Source: Hsuehochloa calcarea (Eukaryota > Streptophyta > Magnoliopsida > Poales > Poaceae). Taken from it: 64,000 nucleotides of DNA. Each line of letters opens with the position of its first letter. The stretch's first letter is position 1. The DNA lies in NCBI GenBank assembly GCA_036346395.1, contig CM070604.1:33197662-33261661 (forward strand). The letters are read 5' to 3'. The notes below the pieces were generated by a model. That model searched no databases. It saw only the letters and a program-made list of their open reading frames with translations, and had not been told where the DNA came from. Made by a program: the position numbers and the translations under genes. Below are positions 11,324 through 22,018 of the stretch, piece after piece.

Positions 11324-13218
11324 GAGACGACGTGGTGCATCGCGTGGCGCCACGCCGGCCATACGCGCGCTTTTCTCCGCGTGGCGGCCCAATTGGCGCC
11401 ACGTGTCCGCTGACGTCAAAATCCCGATTTTCCCGTTGAAAAATAATTCCGGAAATTCCAGAAATTCCAGAAAAACCCTAATTCTATCATTTCATGTGAT
11501 TTTCAACTTCTTTCGGTCATAACTTTCGCATCCGAACTCCGATTTGGGTGATCCAAATTTCTAAATTCATATAAATTCAGCCCCTTTCATTTGGTACTGG
11601 TTTTGTAATTTTTGGAGTTCATTTGGTGCTGTTTTATTTATTTGTTGCTATTCTCGCACGTGTAGATTCCGGCGTTTCGGAAGATTTCTTCGACCCGACG
11701 ACTGAAGACCCGCTCCTCGTCAACGAAGGCAAGTCGTAGGCCTTTGACCATGTTGAACCCATTTTACAAATGTATATGGTTTTAAATTATCATGCATGGC
11801 TAGTTTTATTAAAAATGGTTTTGGGAGTAGATAATTACCAAATTGCCATTATGCCTCCTTGATGAATTGAAAATGAAATGTCTCCTTGATTGACATATAT
11901 CCTTGGACACCATAGGATGGTTAATACTAGTTGGACATAATTGTATACCAACTTGGGAGCGTAGTATTGCTTAGTCTTGCTTTAGTTACCAGCGAGGCTT
12001 TCGATCACATGTTCAATGATTAATGAAATTTGACTAATGGAACTATGGAACAGTGGTGTGAGGCCACTTTTATTAAAAGATGTTGTGCCATGGCAGGGAT
12101 TGCCATTTGGTCGGGAATGAACAAAAATGATTTATGCTCGGGCTTGAGGTAGGGAGTTAAGGTGGGTGTGTGATGCACATTGGGTTGTGGTAGACTTGTC
12201 TGAGCAGCCAACTAAGGACTTAACTTTGCAAGTCATTGATCTGGGCCACCTCGTGCAACCACAAGTCCGGTATGGGACGGACCTGGCCAACTAATTAGGG
12301 AAGTTTTGAGTCGGTTCTGTTGTGGCTGATTATTGGCGCAAGAGGGGGCCGTGAGGGCGAAACCTTAGCGGGCAGAACCGAGGCAAAAATGGAACTTTGT
12401 AAAGGCCTTGTGATAATCACTTAGTCGCACACCTCGGAAGTGTGTGAGCGGACAGTACGAGTGATTTATCTCTTGTGGGTAAAGCTGTACAACCTCTGCA
12501 GAGTGTTAAAAATTTATTCGAATAGCCGTGTCCCCGGTTACGGACATGCCTGGTGATTTCGCGCAAGGGGTAGCATTTTCAAAAATGTGGTTTTGGTTCG
12601 GTGGAAAGGTTTGGTTGGAATGGTTGGGGAAGTGAACGGGATGTTCACTGTTTGATTCAAAAGAACTTGGATATCTATGTATTATTCTTTTAAAATCCTG
12701 CTTGCAATCTAATTATTGTATTTACGGTTAAACTTGCTTTCTGCAAATTAGCCATAAAGCCATTCTTGTTTAAGCCTGGCATGAATACTATGTGCATACA
12801 TTTCTCTACGACTTGCTGAGTACTTTATGTACTCACGGCTTTATGCCCTTTGTTGATCAGTCCCAGCAGAAGAATCAGGAAATATTGAGTTCTACGAGGA
12901 AGGCTACTTTGAAGACTTCGCGAACTAGGTCACGTCCTCCACTCGATTGCCTGTGGGCATGTCGATTGGGCTCCACGTATTTTGAGATTTCATTGCGGAT
13001 ACTCTGTTGTTGCTAAGCCCTGTGAGGCGACTTTTGTAAGAACCTTGACCATAAGGTCTTCGCTGTTTTAATTAATATTACTTTGTCTGCTTCATTCGTT
13101 CGTTGTTGAATGGTTATGATAACATCATTGTTACAACTGTGCGAGCTAGCTACTGATCATGGGACTAGCTTGGTATGCACAGAGGGTCTCGGGGTTGTAT
13201 GACACCCGGGGTCCGACA

Positions 13219-13531
13219 CCTGGCAAAACCCAGAACAACAACCACGAACTCAACTGCTCAACGTCCGCTACCGATACGCATAACTAATTCAATCAATTAT
13301 GAATATATAGGATCATCTCATGACAATCGTAAAATTAATCCATATATATATATATAGGATAACACATCATATCACATATTAACAACATCAGAGATAGTAC
13401 TGTAATAATTCTACACAGTACTACATAATGAACCAAATCACTAGAAATGCGGAAGCAATGGATTTCCCAAACCCCACCTACTGTGCACAGTGTGTCATTT
13501 TAATACTTTGTTCACCACAGACCTAAAGCCC
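13219..13531 (-). other. Interior of element A next to its primer-binding site
   Basis: This non-coding stretch lies between the target duplication of the inserted gypsy element and the minus-strand primer-binding site. It includes a TA microsatellite at 13342-13356. On the minus strand it would be the untranslated leader of element A, continuing into 1-1969. Confidence 0.55.
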
Positions 13532-13543
13532 GCTCTGATACCA
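13532..13543 (-). other. Primer-binding site of element A
   Basis: GCTCTGATACCA is the reverse complement of TGGTATCAGAGC and lies two bases outside the LTR that begins at 13546. It shows that element A is on the minus strand with its 5' LTR to the right. Confidence 0.92.
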
Positions 13544-13545
13544 AC

Positions 13546-15738
13546 TGTAACACCCTGTCTATTCGGAAGACAAGATGTCACCTAACAAGACAACCTACTA
13601 TTCAATTCATAAGATTAACATCGCATTCAATGCTAAAGAAACGATTAACCATGATAACAATCTATGGCTTAATCACAGTTCATCTATAAATTTAAACGAG
13701 AATTAACCAAAGCGATATTAATGAACCTCCAAGTGACAATTATTATAGTCCATTACATTATAAATAAAACTGAAGATATGTAAATAGAACTTTAACGAAT
13801 GATTATTTTATTCATGTGCAAGGAACGTGCTGGACTACACCCTCTCGCTAGCAACCGTTTCACTGGAATTCACCTAAAAATAAATAAAAGCAAGAGTGAG
13901 TCGAAACTCAAGAAGCACAACATATACATTCCCAAAGAATCTTGAATCGGAACAATTTTCCAAGTACCTCATTGACTTCATGAACTTAAGAAAGCATGGT
14001 ATGAATGAATGAATGCATTGAAGGAGAATGGACTTTCCACATGTTTATACCGGTATAACTAGTGACACACCGTCGGTGTTCACTTAAGCCCGCTCTTAAC
14101 AAAGAGGGGATCCAAGTCCGTATGAAGAACGTTTCATACGGAATGTCAAATCGCCTACATTGGAATGGTAGGTCTTACATGCCCATATTGGAATTAATGG
14201 GACTTAATCAAGTTTCCACTTAGTGGACAACAATCAATTATGTATGCATGGAATGAAAAGCATAACTTGGCATATAACTCAATGTATCATCGAATAAGGT
14301 ATTGAACTCTACCACATCATATTCAAATCACAAGAATATTCATAATTTACCAAGTTAACATGAAAACAATGAATTCACACAATTTAAACATTTGCACTTG
14401 CCTTCCGTGTGGTGACGTGTTGTGATACAACGAAGGTGTCCTTCCACCCACCGTCTCACCGCCTACACCAAGATTACCACGTATTACGGATAATCGAATA
14501 TGGCACAGCTACAAGTGTACTACGATGCTCTCTAATCAACCCACTCATCCCAAGGGTTCAATTTGACATCTACACCAAAATTCCAGATTATCATTCTACG
14601 GGCAGTTGCACAAGAAAATTCGCCAATAATTATCTGTAACTCTAAACGACCTGAAACCAGTGCTCACTGATTCTTAACTGATCAGGCTACAAAACCTTAG
14701 TTGGCGTAATCTTCTGATTCGGCCAAAACAGAGGGGTAATTAACTGCTAAACCTAACCCATCTACGTCAGTCCAGAAAACAGATCAGCAGTAAAGAAAAT
14801 AGTGTAACTTTTAGCCTACTGATCCAATTGGAATGATCTTTATCAACTTGGAAAGATAATTTCAAGATCTACAATAACTTAGTTGGGGAAATCTTCTGAT
14901 TCGGCAACTATGTTGAACAAAACGAGGGACAAACCTACTGACCACAGACTTCAGACAGATTGGACAGTTCGCATTCAAAAATTCATAACTCTCAAACTAC
15001 TGGTCTGATTTTGCTCATCTTGGTGCCAAAAGAAAGCTAACGAAACCAGGAACAAATCTCTAGAAGGGCAAAACCCCAAATTCGGCCTCTAAAGTACTGA
15101 AACAAGCCGCGCAACATTCTGATCAATTCTGTAAATTCTGGAACTCTAAACCGACGTGACTCAAATGATCTCTACCGCAACAAAACTTGATCAAACAAAT
15201 AACCGGGGTGCTCGTTACCCTTGAAGACCCGTAGCACGATGAAGAACCACTCCCCGCTGGTCTCCCTTCTTCTTCCTTGGCCGGCCACACCACAGCGAAC
15301 CACCGGCGGCGGCAAGCGACCGCCGGAGGACAGATCGGAGGAGAAGCGCCGGGATCTTGGAGACCAACTCCGGGAGCACCAATGGCGGCCACCAAGGGAG
15401 GAGACGGCGCCAACCAGGGAGGCGCGCCGCCAAAGAGGATGGAGAGGGAGGATGGCGGCTTGGTGGGAGGAAGGCGGCTAGGGTTTGGGGGAGTGGCGCC
15501 CCCTTTTATGGCCGGCCTTCATGGGCGGCCAGCCTCTCTGGGCCTCTGGGTCGCGCTGCGGCCAGTTGCCGGAAAATTATGATAACCCCCCCTGCTAAAT
15601 AGAATTTTCGACAAAAACTATTTCTTTTTCTCCCTCTGACTTCTTTCTTTTTACCGAATGCGATTCCGGAAACTAATAAATCTCGTTTTCGACTAAATTC
15701 CAAACTATGCGAACTAGCTGGATTTATGAGGTATTACA
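13546..15738 (-). repeat. 5' LTR of element A (LTR family F)
   Basis: It opens on the plus strand with TGTAACACCCTG and closes with GAGGTATTACA, so it has TG/CA ends on both strands. It is closely similar over its full length to 61657-63864 and more distantly to 35091-37492. A minus-strand TATA-like CATAAAA at 15504-15510 lies in a GC-rich block ending in a CCCTAGCC-type leader. Small ORFs within it (for example 15221-15481) are not conserved as genes. Family F behaves like a gypsy LTR: its other copy has a purine tract and a gypsy-like 3' end. Confidence 0.9.
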
Positions 15739-16690
15739 GTAGAGCAACACATAAGCAGAGGCGCAGAGCAACACCATAAGTAGAACTAAGTGAGGGGAGG
15801 GGGATGCAGAGCAGGGCACTGGCCCTGGGCGGTACCTGGTGTCCTGTTGCGGGGGTGGACGACACCGGCAAAGGCTAAAATGAATAGTGAAAGAGGGAAG
15901 CAACGCCAGCGGAGGCCGAATCGACGGCGGGGAAGCAAAATTCGACTGCGGGGTGGCCCAATCGTTGGCTAGGAGGAGGATTCGATGGTGGGGAAGGCAT
16001 ATCTGCCCGTAGGGCGGTGGATTTGGCTAGGGGGATGTTGATTGAACCAATGGTGGCGGTAGTGGCGGACTCCACCTCCCAAGCTTCAAGTCTCCAACAA
16101 GCCAAAACCAGGTGCTAACCTTAAGTCCCTAACCCGACTGACTTTTATACCTCCTGCTTTCCCCACTCCCTTCGCCAAATTGATCACTCAACTCGCCCAG
16201 TTGCCTCCGCACCACTATTTTCTGCCCTGACTACCTCCGCCTAGGCCACCGACTACCGCGAGATCGTGGCTGGCTTCTGCCGACTAGCGCCTGGACACCG
16301 ATTAATCACCGCCCCAGTCCAACTTTTTGAACAATGCTAGCTGTCGCTTTCCTCTACAGTGCCATCTGCACAAGCCACACATGTCCTACCGCAGCTGCCG
16401 CCCTAACCATCCTTTCCACTTGTCTCTGCCAATTGGTTGTTGTAGCTGCCGCGCCAACTCTTGGCTGCCGCATCGCCAAAGCTGCTGTTGTTGGTGTTGC
16501 TGCTGCCGATGGGGAAAAGGGAAAGCAAGCAAAGGGAAGCAAGGAGCCGGGAATGAGAAGAAAGCAAGGGAAGAGGAAGGAGAAGGAGGAGAAGATGAAG
16601 AAGTTAGGGTTTCATGACCCAATCTCGCTCGTTCGTCTGATTTCAAGGGGCAACGATACAGAAATCCTTGCCATGTTATTAGATTGATGT
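15739..16690. other. GC-rich stretch, unidentified
   Basis: Several overlapping short ORFs occur on both strands (up to 117 codons near 16334-16687), driven by low stop-codon density. No domain is recognised. An AGTTAGGGTTTC motif at 16600 resembles plant untranslated leaders. This may be part of an LTR or a captured gene fragment. Confidence 0.35.
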
Positions 16691-17499
16691 TTAATCAAAT
16701 ATTAGGGTAGATCGACAGTGGGAATTGGCAAATTGGTAATGCTCTATTTCGGTTAATTGTACTACTAAGCCTTGTGAGAGAATTTTGGGGGTATCTACGT
16801 CTTGTTTTGATAGCTTTGCCATTTTAGGAAAATTATAGGTTATTGTCTAGACTTTCCATAGTGTACATGATCACTGAATTAAGTTAAGCGGTGTAAAAGT
16901 TATGACTTCTGGAACGCTGTTGTTCAGAATTCCATCGCCGTTAACAACAGTCATGTAGATTGCTTTATTTTAGATAGTGGATGGTCAATTTAAATTATAG
17001 TCATAACTAATATTAGTTATATTATTTTCTATAGTTTTCATAAGTGGTAGTTAGATTGAGCTTAGGATGTTGCTAAACTACCTAAACGATCCACTTTAAC
17101 TCTATTCACTATCCAAATTTCAGCAAGCCTTGCAACAACAAATAAGCTAGAAATAAGCTAAAGAACCAGCGCAAACAACACAAAACCAAACAACAGTGTA
17201 ACACTAATTTGAATAACAAGATCTTAGGCATAAACTAACCCTTACTTATCAAAGAACCGATTACTATGAATATTTGAATATAATGAGAAGAGTTACCGAC
17301 TGTAATTGTGTCATCAAGATTATTCAAAGTCTTACACGGAAGTAAGACTAAACAAGACTCTTGAAATATTGTATCATGCAAGAGTGTAATAAATCAAGAT
17401 ATGAAATTTTAGAGCATGAACAGTAATTTCCATAATAAAACTTGGCTAAATCGATTACAAGTCAATCAATCATCACGAAGGATGAGCACAGTCTTATAA
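16691..17499. other. AT-rich stretch without recognised features
   Basis: No ORF of note is seen. Phrases such as AAAAGTTATGACTTCTGGAA resemble the bodies of the large gypsy LTRs in this window, so it may be decayed LTR sequence. Confidence 0.35.
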
Positions 17500-18330
17500 C
17501 CGAAATAGTAACCAGTTTTGCTTTAATCTTAAGCATATGATTTAATTTTATTTGTCATGAGAAATCTTATGTGATGTGCACCAAAGGTCTACCCTTGCCA
17601 ATGCATGTCGTTTCCTAGGGAAGTACCTAAAGAAAACATTAACAACAAGTATGAGTCCACGACTCAGCAAAGTACAACAGTGAAATTGACAAAGCAACAT
17701 CAACAGGTAAAGAATATAATAAAATACTCATATAAACATTAGCAATGATTTCATAAATGAATCTCTTCTACTTTCATGCGACGCAGACAACAAGAATGCA
17801 ACTTTCTTTCTTCTTTGCAATTACCGGTAATGCGGAGTAGTGCATCTATCGATGCATACTCAAGCTTGTGCCCTCTGGCATAGGGACCTCAAGCCCACAC
17901 TCCACGAGTGTGGAGACCTCTTTCCCGTCCAATACATGACGAAGACCTCAAATGAATCAATTCTTAGCTACCATGTAGTCCAAGGTTCAAAGTTGAATGC
18001 CATGATGCAAATGAACATAATATTCTTAATCAATCATGAGCGAATAAAATTTAGCATCAATATCACAAATAAAATTTCATACAAGTAAACTATAGCAATT
18101 TTTATGAATTTATCTCCACATATACTATACACTGCTTGCACTTGCCTCAATCGTGCGATGGGTTACGACGGGCAGATGATTCTAACACCGGTTTCTCACC
18201 ACCACCTGGCATTGGTAAAACATGCTAAGATACCATCCAAAAACACACCACATAACAATAAAACTAAATAAAATTATCCGCTCCTAATCGCAACCCGAAA
18301 CAATAACGTTCCTTCTAAAAAACAAATATG
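17500..18330 (-). repeat. Decayed LTR fragment, minus orientation
   Basis: Motifs shared with the F-type LTRs appear in the same order and orientation: GAGTCCACGACTCAGCAA near 17650, a GTGCCCTCTGGCATAG stretch near 17870, and CACTTGCCTCAATCGTGCGATG followed by a CTCACC motif near 18140-18200. No ends are visible. No gene is seen. Confidence 0.45.
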
Positions 18331-18529
18331 TCCAAAACAGGCTGTCATCTTAGAAAATCCATAACTTTTAATTTATAGCTCAAAAAAACTATAAACCCAG
18401 CCTTTCTGGAAACTAAACACATAAACCCACAAATTCTCAAGTGGTCAAAATTTTAAATTATTTCATCTAAACCCTTGCGTGGCAAGTTTTCCCATTGCGC
18501 TGCAAGAGTTTAATTGTTTCTTTAGCCCT

Positions 18530-18718
18530 GCATGGTAAGTTAAGTAAACATTGACCATAATGTCCAGTTATTATTATTATTTGTTATTTTGAGATCTTTT
18601 TAGTTAAATCGAATAAATGGATGATATTTTATCATTGTTTCTTGTGTGAGCTAGCTACTGATCTGTGACTAGTTCAAAATACACGGAGGGTTCCTGAATT
18701 GCATTTTTGGGTCTTGAC
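18530..18718 (+). repeat. 3' end of a gypsy LTR, plus orientation
   Basis: The last 190 bases resemble the end of the LTR at 4900-5030, including GAGCTAGCTACTGATC and a final GGGTCTTGACA. No primer-binding site follows, so this is the right end of a 3' or solo LTR, or a truncated copy. Confidence 0.55.
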
Positions 18719-19990
18719 AATTTAAACATGAAATCCTATGTGTTTACTATGATAGTCCGAAGATCAGTAACTAGCACACACACATTACATCGTTTTATCA
18801 CATTCATACACAAATAAAAACAACAAATTATTACACAATAATAAATAACTGAACTTAGTTCATATTTACCACATTTTACAGAAGGGCCAACCGGCCAAAT
18901 GAGCACATAAAAGGTGCGATCGTAGTGGAAGCTAAAGTTAAATAAAAGACAATGGGTTCTCGTGGTATGCCAGAATCCATAGGCAATCGACTGGGTATTA
19001 AACCTTAGAACATTGCGTCATCATCAGCAACTTGCAGCATGAAAGAAACTGATCTTCGGGTCTTCATTTTCTCCTACTAATAATGTTCAACAATGCAAGG
19101 TGAGTACACATGATACTCTGCAAGGATTACATCAAATGCTATTAGCTACATGATTGGTTCTGTCAAAGGAAGGCTAACATATATGTTTTTTCTTTCTTTC
19201 TCAAAGCGAATCTACATTTTGTAATAGAGAGTAATATATTGCAATCAATAAGTGTAAAAGCAATTCACATTGATAGTCAAAATAATATTAATAAAGCATA
19301 AATATCATAATTAAACAAGTGGATTGCTGTCGTAACATAAAAATAGCAAAATCCTTTTGCCGAAAAACTACGCAAGGAATCCCTATCCATATGTTACCCA
19401 AACCAATTTGCCAAAAATAAAGCTACTTATTGTGTGACGTTGCCAAGTGATGTCCTTGACTGGGGACACAACTATTTAAATAAGTTTACCCTCTGCGGAG
19501 GTTGTACAACTTTAACCACACAAGATAATCAACATATAATGTCGAGCATGACACACAAGAGGATAGCACAGAGAGATGTTTTTCCGTTTCCTGATTGGGA
19601 CTACGGTAATCGACCAAGAATAATTGTGTGTATCAACTATCAACCAAACACGGAGTTTAATTCTGTTATACATGGTGGGGGCTTGAATCAAAGAGATTGG
19701 CAAACTAGCAGTTCTTGTGTTCTTATATCAATTATCAGCCAATTATGAAATGGCTTGGTGAGGCCGACAATGGCTTAAGATTGCCTGAAACCAGCTTTGC
19801 AACCGTTACAGATCTGCTATGGGATAAGTTGTTCAACATGTCACACAGAGAAAACATTTTCCTCAGTGCATTATGCCGTACGAGGAAATGCTAGAAACTA
19901 GAAGACAATAGCAAAATAATTCAAACGGATGGGTACAGATTAATTTCCAGCTCTCATATCCAAACAAATAATGCCTCCTAATACCCCTGT
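18719..19990 (-). repeat. Gypsy LTR fragment, minus orientation
   Basis: It carries reverse-complement counterparts of the same LTR type. GATCAGTAACTAGCACAC at 18763-18780 mirrors the GAGCTAGCTACTGATC motif. CTCTGCGGAGGTTGTACAAC near 19491-19510 mirrors TGTACAACCTCTGCAGAG at 12487 of the intact LTR. It abuts the plus-strand fragment head to head. Exact ends are not visible. Confidence 0.55.
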
Positions 19991-20199
19991 TTACAGATCA
20001 AATTAGAAATCAATACACGGGGGGACTAAAAGGAAAGCAGATCAAATTAATGGATCCATCAACATGGTCAACTAATCCAAATTAAAACCAGACCACGGTA
20101 CTTATAAAAGACAATCAACGCACGTCAAATTAATGAGATGCAGGTACGTAGCAGCAGTGTCGTCTTCCTCCTGGTGGACATCTCTTCCTGATAGCTACC

Positions 20200-20373
20200 T
20201 TACTGCAGGTAGTAAGCGAAGAAGGAGAGCACGGAGGCGCCGAGCACCGCGCCGACGGCCGGGAAAGCCGCCGAGGACGCGCTGGTGGGGGCCGGGGACG
20301 GGGCTTCGGCGGCGAGGGCCACGGTGGCCGAGGCGGCGACGAGGACGACGCAGGCGATCTTCTTCATCTCCAT
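20200..20373 (-). CDS. AGP23-like arabinogalactan peptide precursor
   Basis: A 57-residue protein begins MEMKKIACVVLVAAS, a hydrophobic signal peptide, followed by a short mature part rich in A, P and S (EAPSPAPTSAS). It ends with a hydrophobic segment, VGAVLGASVLSFFAYYL, that fits a GPI-anchor signal. This layout and the MEMKKIAC start match plant arabinogalactan peptides of the AGP23 type, which are secreted, O-glycosylated on hydroxyproline and tethered at the cell surface; AGP23 is linked to pollen in Arabidopsis. The ATG at 20373 was chosen over the upstream in-frame ATG at 20457 because MEMKK begins the signal peptide. The ORF is intact and has no intron. A TATA-like site lies about 150 bases upstream. 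It is the only likely host gene in the window. Confidence 0.85.
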   Translation of the reverse strand: MEMKKIACVVLVAASATVALAAEAPSPAPTSASSAAFPAVGAVLGASVLSFFAYYLQ

Positions 20374-20521
20374 TGCTCCTTTGGACAGTCGAAACAGGTC
20401 CCGAATCAACGGAGAGGAGGAAGAAGAAGGGCTTATTAGCAAGCTGGGATCGCTCACTCACTTCCTTGATTATTTGTGCCCTTGTTGCTTGCGTGAGGAA
20501 GGAGGGGAGGGTGCAGGTGGG

Positions 20522-20530
20522 TTCTTATAG
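20522..20530 (-). promoter_or_regulatory. Putative TATA box of the AGP23-like gene
   Basis: On the minus strand CTATAAGAA lies about 150 bases before the start codon, leaving a leader of roughly 115-125 bases. Confidence 0.5.
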
Positions 20531-20540
20531 TTGGGATTAG

Positions 20541-21499
20541 CGGGCTAATTTTGGGGAGATTAATTGAAGGTTTTGGGTGGTCGCCATGTGGAGGCGTCTA
20601 CGTGCGTGCATGCGCGTGCTATCAGTGGGCGGGAAGTCTGTTGGGGATGAAGAACTCTTGGAACGAGTCTCTTGGCTAAGTTTGAGCATATCCTACCACA
20701 TGTTTAATTAGTGAGCTTATTTTAGAAAAAAAATATAATCGGCGATTGCGGGTGCTTTGAAGGGTTCGGATTTGCATGAATTTGGCTAAATACAGAAAAA
20801 ATTTACGCCGAAAAAAAAACTCAGCCCAGAATATTTGCCAATTTTTTTAAAAACTCAAATTTTGATTTTAAAATTCCGTATGAAATTGGCCGAAATTTTT
20901 CTATTTTCGGTCAAACCGGCTATAGGACAAATTTTGATACGGTTTTCAAAACCGAGGAAGCCAGCTGTTGTCACCGACCATTGTCTAAAACCAAAGTTTA
21001 GTAAACTTATTACAGTTTTTTTAAATGCTTTATTTTCTTCCAGCAATGCACTTAGAGCTTTTTTTTTTCTAATAATAGCAATCATTATTTAATTTCAGGA
21101 TTCCAAATATCAACATATATATATCTACAATCACCGGATGATATTCAATGTGACTCCTTCGTTTTGGAGGTCTAGAAAAAACTAAAAATCCTAGAAAAAT
21201 GAATCAGGAAAAAAAATAAAAATCCTAGAAATTCTCTCATGAATTGATAGAAAAATGAAAGATCTACTACAATTGTATAATCGATATAACTATGTTTTCA
21301 AAAGAAAATAGAGTTATATAACAAATACAATAAGTTGTAACATCTAGCCGCACAATCACGCAAGGAATTCCACTAGTTGATAAATACTAGCCGATACTCG
21401 TGCTTGGCTACAGATTAAAAAATATATAATATTACTGGTGTAGATCGCCATAGTTGGGATAGACCTGCTACACGCCCTCGACCTCAGTGCTCCACCTCC
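20541..21499. other. Intergenic DNA between the AGP23-like gene and the CACTA element
   Basis: AT-rich, with no ORF of substance. It contains the presumed upstream promoter region of the AGP23-like gene. The last three bases (TCC, 21497-21499) are the left copy of the CACTA target duplication. Confidence 0.6.
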
Positions 21500-21512
21500 C
21501 ACTACTACAGAA
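21500..21512 (+). repeat. Left terminal inverted repeat of the CACTA element
   Basis: CACTACTACAGAA matches the reverse complement of 31372-31384 base for base. Confidence 0.93.
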
Positions 21513-21516
21513 AAGG

Positions 21517-21798
21517 TCATCACAGACGGTTCGTAACAGTCATCACAGACGGTTTGTGAACCGTCTGAAATGTTATGTCTGAGATAACAGGCGGTTATCA
21601 CAGACGGTTAAAAAACCGTCTGTGATAACTCTTATCCTGAGCAGTTGCGACCACGAACCGTCAGTGATTCTTAGTATCACCGACGGTTCGTGGTTTGGAA
21701 CCGCTGCGTGATAAGAGATATCACGAGCGGTTTCAACTACAAACCGTGCGTGGTTATATATCACGAGCGGTTCGTTGTTAGAACCGCCTGTGATAAGT
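21517..21798. repeat. Left subterminal repeat array
   Basis: About six inverted pairs of TCACAGACGGTT / AACCGTCTGTGA or degenerate forms. The inner pairs have diverged to TCACGAGCGGTT with AACCGTGCGTG. In CACTA elements such subterminal repeats bind TNPA and are needed for transposition. Confidence 0.88.
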
Positions 21799-22018
21799 CC
21801 TTTAACCTAATTAAATTTTTTCGTATTTTCAGCTAGCCTCAGGAATTGCTAGCCATGCCCTCTAAAAACTAGCAAGTAGAAACATGTCACAGATAATTGC
21901 TGACAACTCAAAGTGATCATTTAACTCAAAATCAATTACAAAAGAATGTTTCAAGTATATATTGTCGCTAGAGTTACAAATTGAATTACAACCAGTCAAA
22001 GTGAATTACAATATTGAA

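Larger units (their letters stand above)
1970..13218 (+). mobile_element. Complete Ty3/gypsy chromovirus LTR retrotransposon (Del/Tekay-like, RIRE3-like)
   Basis: An 11.25 kb element is bounded by the 5-bp target duplication CCTGG (1965-1969 and 13219-13223). It has LTRs starting TG and ending CA, a tRNA-Met type primer-binding site, gag, protease, RT, RNase H, integrase with a chromodomain-like tail, and a purine tract before the 3' LTR. The very long LTRs (about 3 kb) and the domain order PR-RT-RH-INT fit the Del/Tekay chromovirus clade that includes rice RIRE3; the family name is inferred from general resemblance. Outside the GC-rich middle the LTRs are almost identical, which points to a recent insertion, yet pol is broken by many small indels. 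It inserted into the older minus-strand element A. Confidence 0.93.
10138..13218 (+). repeat. 3' LTR of the gypsy element
   Basis: It has the same termini and body as the 5' LTR. The flanks of the GC-rich block are nearly identical between copies, whereas the block itself (about 10570-11420 against 2400-3250) differs by many short indels. It is followed by the CCTGG target duplication. Confidence 0.95.

Noticed and set aside
20133..20540. Plus-strand 135-codon ORF opposite the AGP23-like gene
   Set aside because: It is an arginine-rich antisense shadow of the GC-rich peptide gene. The minus strand has a coherent signal peptide and GPI-type tail.
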